In this document: one piece after another, positions 1 through 5,864 of the stretch
Numbering within the stretch: position 1 is the stretch's first letter
Layout of the letters: every line of letters begins with the position of its first letter
Notes under the pieces: generated by a model
Database searches by the model: none
What the model saw: only the letters and a program-made list of their open reading frames with translations
Told to the model about the DNA's origin: nothing
Assembly (NCBI GenBank): GCA_030627225.1
Contig: DAOUSM010000023.1
Location: 1-9,044, forward strand
DNA length: 9,044 nucleotides
Direction of reading: 5' to 3'
Source: Candidatus Bathyarchaeota archaeon
GTDB lineage: Archaea > Thermoproteota > Bathyarchaeia > Bathyarchaeales > Bathycorpusculaceae
Program-made: the position numbers and the translations under genes

Positions 1-522
1 GTAACCTTGAACTCTCTTCATAAACAGATGGGGGTTGTTTTGCAGGAGCCTTTCCTCTTTTCTGGAACAATCATGGAAAACATAAAATATGGAAAACTAG
101 ACGCATCAGACGACAAGGTTAAACGTGTTGCAAAGATTGTTGGAATTCACGAATTCATAAACAATCTTCCGCAAGGATACGAGACTGATGTTGGTGAAAG
201 AGGAGCGAGGCTTTCTGTTGGACAAAAGCAAATGGTGTCTTTTGCAAGGGCTCTTCTACGTGATCCTCCAATCTTAATTCTAGATGAGGCAACATCAAGC
301 GTTGACCCATACACCGAACTAAAAATAAAGGAGGCACTCGCAGTTCTCCTGAAAAATAGAACATCGCTTGTCATTGCACACAGACTTTCAACTGTTAGGA
401 ACGCCGATAACATTTTAGTTATTAATGAGGGAAAAATCGTAGAGGAAGGAAATCATACAGAACTTATGAAAAAGAAAGGAATGTATTATCGCCTTTATAA
501 GAAACAGTTCAAAGACTTATGA
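1..522 (+). CDS. ABC exporter, C-terminal ATPase domain (5' end outside window)
   Basis: This is the C-terminal half of the nucleotide-binding domain of an ABC exporter of the fused membrane-plus-ATPase type (MsbA/MdlB-like). The reading frame is open from the first base, so the membrane domain and the Walker A motif lie upstream of the window. Visible in order are the Q-loop with the exporter-type context QEPFLFSGT (43-69) and the following ENIKYG, the signature LSVGQKQ (about 211-231), Walker B ILILDE (about 271-288), the D-loop SSVD, and the switch histidine in VIAHRLSTV. All residues needed for ATP hydrolysis in this half are intact, so the gene looks functional. LSVGQ replaces the textbook LSGGQ, a common variant in this family. 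Such proteins work as homo- or heterodimers in the cytoplasmic membrane. The substrate cannot be read from the ATPase domain. Tandem half-transporter partners, if any, would be upstream. Confidence 0.95.
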   Translation, partial: VTLNSLHKQMGVVLQEPFLFSGTIMENIKYGKLDASDDKVKRVAKIVGIHEFINNLPQGYETDVGERGARLSVGQKQMVSFARALLRDPPILILDEATSSVDPYTELKIKEALAVLLKNRTSLVIAHRLSTVRNADNILVINEGKIVEEGNHTELMKKKGMYYRLYKKQFKDL

Positions 523-593
523 TCAAAATGACTTAAGATTCAGCAATTAAAGATCTTTTACCATAAAACTCGTGTTCAAACTGTGACCTCCAC

Positions 594-758
594 TCATGGA
601 AACCCAAAATAATTTTGATAGTAGTTTTTTCCCGCGCCGTTAGGTCCGATTAAACCAGTGATAGTGCCCTCTTCAACGCTGAGGTATAAACCGTCAACTG
701 CAACCACCTTACCATATTTCTTCACCAAATCCTCAGCTACAATTAAACTTATAATTCC
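594..758 (-). pseudogene. Frameshifted, truncated ABC transporter ATPase remnant
   Basis: Reading the - strand from about 752 downward gives a clear ABC ATPase N-terminus: LIVAEDLVKKYGKVVAVDG, then a beta-strand segment, then Walker A in GLIGPNGAGK (about 630-660). After the Walker A lysine the frame is lost. A six-A run (T6 at 625-630 on the + strand) shifts the frame, so the expected TTIKIILGF is read as NYYQNYFGF and a stop follows at 594-596. The shift equals a +1 insertion, or a 2-base deletion from an ACT-repeat Walker A. Upstream there is no good start codon, and two in-frame TGA stops lie at 759-764. No signature, Walker B or H-loop follows in any frame. The GLIGPNGAGK-TTIKIILG style suggests a CcmA/LivG-like importer or ABC-2 ATPase. 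It is therefore unrelated to the neighbouring exporter, which has its own intact ATPase on the opposite strand. Confidence 0.85.
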
Positions 759-845
759 TCATCAGTCTTCTTGCTTACTATAAAAGCGATATAAAAAGAT
801 TCTCAAACAAAATCAGCTAAATATTCACACAAGTACCTGAACAAA

Positions 846-853
846 GTTTAAAC
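846..853 (+). promoter_or_regulatory. Candidate TATA box for the NUDIX gene
   Basis: GTTTAAAC is flanked by A-rich sequence about 42 bases upstream of the preferred TTG start at 891. An archaeal start site some 25-28 bases downstream would fall near 876, leaving a short leader that holds the GGTG ribosome-binding site. A second AT-rich candidate, ATATAAAAA (790-798), would give a longer leader. The sequence alone does not decide between them. Confidence 0.3.
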
Positions 854-890
854 AAAACCTTTGCATATCATATCGAAAGGTGTAACGCTG

Positions 891-1337
891 TTGAATCGAT
901 TATATCCAGAACAGCCACTTATAGGAGTAGGAGCAGTCATAATCTGCAACGGTAAAATTTTACTTGAAAAAAGAAAAGGTGAGCCTGGAAGGGGTAAATG
1001 GACTATTCCCGGCGGCTTAGTGGAATTAGGCGAAGGCACTGAGCAGACAGTGATAAGGGAAATTAAGGAAGAAACCAACCTCGAAGTTGAAAAGCCCGAA
1101 CTCATTGATGTTGTCGACAACATAACTATGGATGAAAATGGCAAGATAAAGTATCATTTTGTAATAGTTGACTATTTTGTGAAACTCAAAGGTGGAAGGC
1201 TTAAAGCTGCGGATGACGCTGCGGAACTAAGATGGGTTACATTTGATGATGTGGAAAACTACGATTTAACAAAAAGTTTTAGAGAATTCTTTCAGAGAAA
1301 TAGGCAGAAACTGGAAAAGCTTAATTCATGTCTTTGA
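891..1337 (+). CDS. NUDIX hydrolase (possible ADP-ribose pyrophosphatase-like)
   Basis: A 148-residue single-domain NUDIX protein, the usual size for the family. The NUDIX box spans residues 42-64: G42, E48, R56-E57, E60-E61. The late glycine is replaced by N63 in EETNL, a frequent variant in archaeal members. The box catalytic glutamates, which bind magnesium, are all present, so hydrolysis of a nucleoside diphosphate linked to another group is expected. VGAVII near the start, KWTIPGG before the box and the acidic DDAAELRWV after it resemble archaeal ADP-ribose pyrophosphatases and house-cleaning NUDIX enzymes. The substrate cannot be assigned with confidence. I chose TTG at 891 because AAAGGTG (876-882) lies 8 bases upstream and the protein then begins MNRLYPEQP. 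An in-frame TTG at 861 would add ten residues but lacks such a site. The 3' end overlaps herA on the other strand by 17 bases. Confidence 0.9.
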   Translation: MNRLYPEQPLIGVGAVIICNGKILLEKRKGEPGRGKWTIPGGLVELGEGTEQTVIREIKEETNLEVEKPELIDVVDNITMDENGKIKYHFVIVDYFVKLKGGRLKAADDAAELRWVTFDDVENYDLTKSFREFFQRNRQKLEKLNSCL

Positions 1338-2781
1338 AGAATAGTCTTGTTTCCCCCATGGTTTTGACGTCTAAGGCTTTTACTTTTACAACCATTGGAA
1401 AGTCTTTCACAACTTTTCCAAGCACCAAGCAGTAGTGTGGAGGCAAGTCTATAGCAATGGATTTAACTGTTTCTGCGTCTACTCTGGCTGCCCGTGAAAC
1501 AACTTCTAAATCATGTTCGTTTGTGAAGTTGAAGAGGAATATGTTGTCTGCTTGGCGGTAGATGTTTTGGCGGATTGTGTCTGGTTGGTTTGTTATGAAT
1601 GTTGTGAATATTCCAAGATGCCGCATACGTGTTACAATGTCGTCCCAATAGGTTTCACGCAGGTAAAGATGAGCTTCCTCAGCGAAGAGAAAGACAGCCT
1701 TAAGCTTCCAGCTCGTTAACAATTCAACGAGTTTTCCAAGCAGATATTCAACAACTATCTGGCGGTCAATGGAGGAAGTGTTCCGCAGGTTTACTATGAT
1801 GGCGCCGCCTTCTTCCTTAGCCTTAAATAGGCATTCTTCTAGGAGCATGGCTTCAGCGACGTTGTCTGTGAAAAAGCCGGAATTAATCAAAGCATAGTAG
1901 CGTGAAAATAACGCGTCTCGGACGTGTTGGTTGCAACGCCAGTTGCGTATGGCTTCGCCTAACTCACGCAGAACAAGATTGCCTCTTTCTTTTAGGGATT
2001 GCCATATACGTCTAAACTCGCGGGCAGAGGTGCCAGGCAAGTGGAGCGCATGTATGAGGATACTCAATAGGACATGAAGATGCAACTGTTTTAGGGCAAC
2101 CTTAAAGTTTTGGGAAGGCGTTAAAACGTGAATTTTATGGTAGTAGGCATTTCTCTTTCTGTCGGCTGTCATGCCTAAACTTACATATTCGCCGTTTAAA
2201 TCGAAAACAACAACCGTGGCCTTATACCGTATTAAGTTTAGCATCAGAAGTTTGGATAAATGGGATTTGCCTGTCTCCTTCTTCCCAGTTATTATGTTTA
2301 ACTTTCCATCCAAGGATGAAGCATCTATTGTCAGGAACGAAGAGTCTTTTGTGCCGCCTAAAACTATTGGAAGTTTTCCATCAATTTTTGCAAGTTTAAG
2401 CAATGTTGGAATTGGCAGCTTTCTTATTGCTGATTGGGAACGTGAGGGAAGCCATGAATTATTGGGACTTAAACCTTCATTTTCAACGGTTGCGCGGATT
2501 TTGCAAATGTTCAACCTAGCATCTTGAATGTATGTAATGTGTGGAGCAATTTCTAATGGGTCAAAGTCTTCGCCTTGCATAAGCTCTCCACCGTCCGGGA
2601 GACTGCGAAGGAGTTCTTCAAGAATGCCTGGAATACTTGCGAATTGAACATCAATTACTTGAACGATTAACGCTTTTGTAGCCTCAACATCTTCAATAAG
2701 TAGATAGTCGCCTTTCTCTACGGTCTCGTTTGGGAAGCTCAAAATCTGAACAATGTTACCCTCTTTCTTGTATAGCTTCAT
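1321..2781 (-). CDS. herA: HerA-family DNA helicase/translocase ATPase
   Basis: A 486-residue protein matching archaeal HerA in length and layout. HerA is a hexameric ring ATPase of the FtsK/HerA superfamily that moves along DNA and feeds ends to the NurA nuclease during break resection. Residues 1 to about 100 look like the HAS-barrel beta domain (NIVQILSF, GDYLLIEDVE). Walker A is GKKETGKS (166-173), less usual than the family's GTTGSGKS type but keeping the G-x4-GKS core. VVFDLNGEY (191-199) is the family's conserved DxxGEY strand. Walker B is VFLFAEEAH (363-371). TRMRHLGIF (384-392) is the expected arginine-finger region, and TNQPDTI (397-403) follows as the sensor segment. The LPPHYCLVLGK tail (446-456) matches the HerA C-terminal strand. 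The ATG start overlaps the nurA stop as ATGA, with AAAGG five bases upstream, implying coupled translation and a NurA partner. Confidence 0.92.
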   Translation of the reverse strand: MKLYKKEGNIVQILSFPNETVEKGDYLLIEDVEATKALIVQVIDVQFASIPGILEELLRSLPDGGELMQGEDFDPLEIAPHITYIQDARLNICKIRATVENEGLSPNNSWLPSRSQSAIRKLPIPTLLKLAKIDGKLPIVLGGTKDSSFLTIDASSLDGKLNIITGKKETGKSHLSKLLMLNLIRYKATVVVFDLNGEYVSLGMTADRKRNAYYHKIHVLTPSQNFKVALKQLHLHVLLSILIHALHLPGTSAREFRRIWQSLKERGNLVLRELGEAIRNWRCNQHVRDALFSRYYALINSGFFTDNVAEAMLLEECLFKAKEEGGAIIVNLRNTSSIDRQIVVEYLLGKLVELLTSWKLKAVFLFAEEAHLYLRETYWDDIVTRMRHLGIFTTFITNQPDTIRQNIYRQADNIFLFNFTNEHDLEVVSRAARVDAETVKSIAIDLPPHYCLVLGKVVKDFPMVVKVKALDVKTMGETRLFFKDMN

Positions 2782-3860
2782 GAACGCCTTTCACCTTTAC
2801 CAAATGGTCCAAACAAAAGCCTATGCATGTCTGGTCTACTGATGATCTTAAGCCCGTATCTGCGTGCAATACAATGCTGCATGGCTATGACCTCGTTTGC
2901 CGTGAAGGTGCAGAGGATGTGTGCTAAACGCAGGGTTTCGGGGTAGCTTTGTGAAAACAAGTCGGATCCCAAAAGTTTTTCAACCGCTTCAATTCTACGC
3001 TCAATAGGAACCTCTTTGTCGATGTCTAGTCTAAAAGCATAGTTTCCCTTGGTCAACCTGGCCACGTAAACATCACCTAACAAGACTATTGGAGGTTTAG
3101 GCTTCAAACCAGCCATCTCAAGCATGTAAGGAGGCTTGTACCTAAGTAGCACGTCTGTTATGAGATAGCCATTAAATCTTAGACTGGTCATTTTTGAGAA
3201 AGCCAAAACAACATTGTTCCTCTTTCTCGCGGTGGTTAGAATTTCTATCATACGCTGTGTTGGAGTATCCGCAATTCCAGAGGTTAGTGAGCCGTCAAAA
3301 AGGATTAATCCATTGCTTATTGTCTTTGAGAGCATTTTTTGCAGCCATCTTTCAAGGAGATTTGCTATGCGCGTTGGCATCTGCAGAAGATTTGGCGAGC
3401 TTTGACGGCTATGCTCGTGTGGAGAGTTAAAGTATGCCCTTCGTAACGCGTTGTAGACTTCTTTTTTGTTTTCCTCTGTTATGTGAAATATGAAGGGCCC
3501 AAGTCTTATGTATCTGTAGCTCTTGTTTTGTTTCCAAACGTTTGCTCCTCTGACGGCTATTAATATGCCCGTGCTTGTTTCGCCGATTTTTATGCTTGAT
3601 GTGTCTACTGCCGCAACTAGGGTTTTTTCGGGTTTAGGCTTTAGTGGTATTGGTTGCAGTTTAGGCTGTAGTGTTTGTATGTGCTCTTCTGAGCTGTTGT
3701 TTTGTTGAAAAGTTTGTTGATTTAGTTGAAAAGGCTGGTTTTGCACGTGTTTGAGTGAGTGTATGCTTAGTTCTATAAGGCGTTGGGGTAATGTTGTGTC
3801 TATGGTTGGTTGTGGAAAATTATATTTTGGTGTTGTCGTAATAGTGTATTGTTGAATCAC
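2778..3860 (-). CDS. nurA: NurA-domain 5'-3' nuclease with Q/P-rich N-terminus
   Basis: A 360-residue NurA-type nuclease, the partner of HerA in DNA end resection. VAAVDTSS places the first metal-binding aspartate at D86. LILFDGSL gives the second (D189), with a candidate glutamate in the preceding helix (E170). NVVLAFSK (216-223) is the usual strand and lysine. SYPETLRLAH near the C-terminus gives Y306 and H314, the same eight-residue spacing I recall for the essential Tyr and His of the Sulfolobus enzyme. The catalytic set therefore seems complete. The first 80 residues are atypical: they are rich in glutamine and proline (about 14 Gln) and probably disordered. I prefer GTG at 3860, which lies six bases after GGTGA (3867-3871). 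TTG at 3863 would add one residue but is only three bases from it. A TATA box lies at 3896-3905. It is the first gene of the nurA-herA operon. Confidence 0.88.
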   Translation of the reverse strand: MIQQYTITTTPKYNFPQPTIDTTLPQRLIELSIHSLKHVQNQPFQLNQQTFQQNNSSEEHIQTLQPKLQPIPLKPKPEKTLVAAVDTSSIKIGETSTGILIAVRGANVWKQNKSYRYIRLGPFIFHITEENKKEVYNALRRAYFNSPHEHSRQSSPNLLQMPTRIANLLERWLQKMLSKTISNGLILFDGSLTSGIADTPTQRMIEILTTARKRNNVVLAFSKMTSLRFNGYLITDVLLRYKPPYMLEMAGLKPKPPIVLLGDVYVARLTKGNYAFRLDIDKEVPIERRIEAVEKLLGSDLFSQSYPETLRLAHILCTFTANEVIAMQHCIARRYGLKIISRPDMHRLLFGPFGKGERRS

Positions 3861-3895
3861 CAAGATTCACCAATAACCAACTGTTTGAGAAAGGG

Positions 3896-3905
3896 ATATT
3901 TAAAT
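3896..3905. promoter_or_regulatory. Shared, near-palindromic TATA box for nurA-herA and gene B1
   Basis: ATATTTAAAT sits in the middle of the 92-base gap between two divergent genes and reads as a good archaeal TATA element on either strand (ATTTAAATAT on the - strand). Start sites 25-28 bases away would fall near 3927 (+) and 3874 (-), in front of the ribosome-binding sites of B1 (3944-3948) and nurA (3867-3871). On the + side it is preceded by purine-rich GAGAAAGGG, a plausible BRE. This suggests coordinated or mutually exclusive expression of nurA-herA and B1. Confidence 0.55.
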
Positions 3906-3952
3906 GTTGTGCATGAACAAGATGCGCAATTCAATAGGCAATAGGTGAAAAA

Positions 3953-4351
3953 TTGACAGAAAAAGAAGCAAGACCACCAATACGCGTAAAGATGAAAATA
4001 GGAGAAATAGAATTCGAAATAGAATGCCAAGAAGAACAACTCCAAACAACAGTCGAGAAAATCCTCTCAACAATAACAGAAAAACTGAAAGAAACACCGC
4101 TGATCACAGAAAGAGTTGCACCGCCACCAAGAGCCGAAACCTGTAAGAGCTTAATCCAAAAACTTTGGGAAGAAGAATGGTTTGCAACTCCTAGAGGCTT
4201 AGGCGAAGTACACAGCGAAATGGCAAGACGCGGATTCCACTACGACCGCACAGCCGTAGCCCACGCCCTAATAGACCTAGTCAAAGACGGAATACTAACA
4301 AGACAGGGAAAACCAAGAAGATATCAATACGCTCAGAAAAGACCGCCGTAG
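3953..4351 (+). CDS. B1: small beta-beta-alpha plus winged-helix-like protein, unrecognised family
   Basis: I do not recognise a named family for this 132-residue protein. Residues 10-45 form a beta-beta-alpha pattern (RVKMKIGEIEFEIECQEE, then a helix), followed by a proline-rich linker (46-60). Residues 61-128 look like a winged helix: three helices containing RGLGEVHSEMARRGFHY and HALIDLVKDGILTRQG, ending in a basic strand (KPRRYQYAQKR). The C-terminal region aligns clearly with B2 (start at 5852): R-[GT]-[LF]-[GA]-E, then G-[FL]-[HR]-Y, then LVK-[DK]-G. The N-terminal module recurs in A1 and A2. The start is TTG at 3953, four bases after GGTGA. DNA binding is likely, and a regulatory or accessory role for the divergent nurA-herA operon is possible. 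That role is inferred from the fold and the shared promoter, not from known homologs. Confidence 0.75.
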   Translation: MTEKEARPPIRVKMKIGEIEFEIECQEEQLQTTVEKILSTITEKLKETPLITERVAPPPRAETCKSLIQKLWEEEWFATPRGLGEVHSEMARRGFHYDRTAVAHALIDLVKDGILTRQGKPRRYQYAQKRPP

Positions 4352-4385
4352 AATTCCTATGAACATAAATGAATACTTTTAACGA

Positions 4386-4898
4386 TTAAATGCTTATTTT
4401 TGCCTTGATTTTTGGGAGAATGTCCCTTTGCATCTGAGCAACGCCAAAAGTTGTAATCTTATATTTTCCGTCAACAGTTTTTGTTACTATTTCGCTTTTG
4501 ACGAGTTCGCCGAGGCGTGTACTCGTGATTTTAGCGCTTTTTCCAAGTTTAGCTTGGAGTTCCTCCCTTGAAACAGCATCACTCTCTATTATGCCTAATT
4601 TGTAGCCTATGTAACTGGCTAAAAGCTGCAAAGCCAAAGTCTCATTATCTGTCAGCTTATCCCTTGAAACCAGAAGATGCGAGCCTTCTTCTGTAAAAGC
4701 AATAATGTTTTCACAGTCTTTGATGAGTTTTTGCAGATCTACTGTTAAGACCAGTTTCTTTGAAATCTCAAATGCTGGAATGAACTCGCTGAAAAACTTG
4801 TTTATGCTTATCCAAACATCATCGACGCGGCCGGAAAAAGTTTTTTCAATGTCTTTATATTTGATTTGGACTGTGATTTCGTCCTCTCCAAGGGTCAA
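4386..4898 (-). CDS. A2: paralog of A1, probable wHTH protein, unrecognised family
   Basis: A 170-residue protein, last gene of the B2-A1-A2 operon. Residues 8-45 give a degenerate form of the beta-beta-alpha module (ITVQIKYKDIEKTFSG, then a helix). Residues 67-95 match A1 strongly: AFTEEGSHLLVSRDKLT and NETLALQLLAS against the A1 segment FTTEGPVVITREKLT and YEAIGLILYAS. The rest looks like a winged helix: SREELQAKLGK, then STRLGELVKSEIV as probable recognition helix, then the wing DGKYKITTFG. The C-terminal helix (RDILPKIKAK) also parallels A1. The start is TTG at 4896-4898, eight bases after GAGGT, and overlaps the A1 stop as TTGA, so translation is probably coupled. It is soluble, with no cysteine cluster or enzyme motif. 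Function is unknown, and DNA binding is the most likely activity. Confidence 0.8.
   Translation of the reverse strand: MTLGEDEITVQIKYKDIEKTFSGRVDDVWISINKFFSEFIPAFEISKKLVLTVDLQKLIKDCENIIAFTEEGSHLLVSRDKLTDNETLALQLLASYIGYKLGIIESDAVSREELQAKLGKSAKITSTRLGELVKSEIVTKTVDGKYKITTFGVAQMQRDILPKIKAKISI
4397..4413 (+). terminator. Possible T-tract terminator after B1
   Basis: Two T5 runs (4397-4401 and 4409-4413) lie 46-62 bases after the B1 stop, inside the 3' end of the convergent gene A2. Archaeal intrinsic termination relies on T-rich tracts without a required hairpin, so they could end B1 transcripts. They also encode Lys codons of A2, so they may be incidental. Confidence 0.22.
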
Positions 4899-5368
4899 CT
4901 CATTTTACCTCTAAGCCTAGCTAAAACCTCGTCTTCAATCCACCTTTCGCCTTGCACAGTCAACTTAAACTCCGGTCTATTCGGATCTGGTTTGAAAACT
5001 TGCCCTCTTTTGGTCATTTCGTTTAGGCGGGCTGGGACCATGGATTTTATCCCGCTTGATTCCAGCAGCTTCGTTATCTGAGCTGCCGTGTTCTTCTTCT
5101 CTTCAGAAGCGTATAAAATTAAGCCTATGGCTTCATAATGTGTGAGTTTCTCGCGAGTTATTACGACGGGCCCTTCGGTGGTGAATTCAACCACGCCCTT
5201 TAACTGGATTGCCGCTGTTGGAGCCAACCTTCTTGAAACAAGATCTGCTGTTTTTTCCATGAAATCATCCGGAAAAGTCTCAAGCATTTTGAGGATTTCC
5301 TGTGGGCTTTCACCTTCAATGACGATTTCGCCGAAAGGCGCCTTTATTCTCGCCTTTACTTTTCCCAT
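4895..5368 (-). CDS. A1: paralog of A2, probable wHTH protein, unrecognised family
   Basis: A 157-residue protein, middle gene of the three-gene operon. Residues 3-45 form the shared beta-beta-alpha module (VKARIKAPFGEIVIEGES, then helix PQEILKMLETFPDDFMEK). A middle strand-helix segment (60-88; TTEGPVVITREKLTHYEA) is nearly the same as in A2. Residues 90-142 read as a winged helix, with helices AAQITKLLESSG and VPARLNEMTKRGQV and a wing PEFKLTVQGERW. The ATG start has a strong ribosome-binding site, AAAGGAGA, just upstream, and only one base separates it from the B2 stop codon. The product appears cytoplasmic, charged and without catalytic motifs. Because A1 and A2 are adjacent, tandem duplication followed by divergence is the simplest origin, and a heterodimer is plausible. 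Confidence 0.82.
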   Translation of the reverse strand: MGKVKARIKAPFGEIVIEGESPQEILKMLETFPDDFMEKTADLVSRRLAPTAAIQLKGVVEFTTEGPVVITREKLTHYEAIGLILYASEEKKNTAAQITKLLESSGIKSMVPARLNEMTKRGQVFKPDPNRPEFKLTVQGERWIEDEVLARLRGKMS

Positions 5369-5369
5369 T

Positions 5370-5852
5370 TCAGCTTCTCCTTTCAGCTAAAATTTCTTCT
5401 TCCGCAAGAATGTAAACATGCCCAGCGTCAGTCTTCCAACGCCTAACTTTCCCCTTCTTGACAAGCCCCAACAAAACTCCTGCCAAAGTGCGTCCCGGGT
5501 AGCGCAATCCATTAGCCTTCAAAGCCTCTTTTAATTCGGCAAAGGTGCGGGGACGCCACTTTCCCCAGTCAGTCTCAAGAACATTTAAAACAGCTTCACT
5601 GCAACTTTTGGCACGCAAAATTTTAGGATATTTCTGTACTGGAGTTTTTTCTTTTGCAGCTGCTGTTTTGACGGTAAGCGTTGCCGTTGTTCTGGGTTTG
5701 AGACCCTCAAAAGCTTTGTAAACTTCAGCCATTAAGCTTGGCAGTTCTTTAATTGTTTTCAGAACCTCTTCACGGGTTCCATTGACCTCTACTTCGTACT
5801 CGCCCATTTTTACGCGAAAAGCGAAATTCCCTTTTTGTTCTCCCTTAACCAT
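5370..5852 (-). CDS. B2: paralog of B1, winged-helix-like protein, first gene of operon
   Basis: A 160-residue protein from the ATG at 5852. An in-frame TTG at 5864 would add four residues. I prefer ATG because an AT-rich box on the - strand (CTTATATTTC, 5874-5883) lies about 27 bases upstream, the spacing expected for a leaderless message, and because the beta-beta-alpha module then begins as far from the N-terminus as in B1. The module spans about residues 10-45 (FRVKMGEYEVEVNGTREEV, then a helix). An Ala/Thr/Lys-rich linker follows (52-80), then a winged-helix-like domain (80-150) with SCSEAVLNVLETDWGKW, RTFAELKEALKANGLRY and LLGLVKKGKVRRW. This last part aligns with B1. The basic helix and wing (KKGKVRRWK) suggest nucleic acid binding. 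It heads the B2-A1-A2 operon. No named family is recognised. Confidence 0.8.
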   Translation of the reverse strand: MVKGEQKGNFAFRVKMGEYEVEVNGTREEVLKTIKELPSLMAEVYKAFEGLKPRTTATLTVKTAAAKEKTPVQKYPKILRAKSCSEAVLNVLETDWGKWRPRTFAELKEALKANGLRYPGRTLAGVLLGLVKKGKVRRWKTDAGHVYILAEEEILAERRS

Positions 5853-5864
5853 TCTACTTGGCAA

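Larger units (their letters stand above)
523..890. other. Intergenic stretch with no intact gene
   Basis: These 368 bases separate the ABC exporter from the NUDIX gene and contain no intact reading frame. The centre (594-758) is a decayed ABC ATPase fragment on the - strand. The right third is AT-rich and holds candidate promoter boxes for the NUDIX gene: ATATAAAAA near 790-798 and the self-complementary GTTTAAAC at 846-853. The left end (523-593) has a 10-base palindrome, AAAGATCTTT, at 549-558 and nothing I can interpret. No tRNA-like cloverleaf is evident. Confidence 0.7.

Noticed and set aside
147..413. Long - strand open frames under the ABC exporter
   Set aside because: They are shadows of the intact ATPase frame, with no recognisable protein motifs.
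549..558. Palindrome AAAGATCTTT
   Set aside because: Ten bases with no loop and no T-tract of note; likely chance in AT-rich DNA, and no terminator or operator can be supported.
733..757. Possible C/D-box guide RNA: TGATGA and CTGA on the - strand around 733-764
   Set aside because: The box spacing is wrong, there is no second box pair or terminal stem, and the CTGA lies within the ABC ATPase remnant codons.
861..890. Upstream TTG start for the NUDIX gene, adding ten residues
   Set aside because: The added residues do not look like a NUDIX N-terminus, and the GGTG site at 879-882 is placed for TTG at 891.
3640..3860. T/G-rich, repeat-like tract
   Set aside because: It is the - strand coding for the Gln/Pro-rich NurA N-terminus (CAA and CCA codons), not a tandem repeat or CRISPR array.
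3857..4097. Hydrophobic - strand frames opposite B1 that look like membrane proteins
   Set aside because: The Phe/Leu-rich character comes from reading the antisense of a Glu/Lys-rich gene. B1 has a paralog (B2), which supports the + strand frame.
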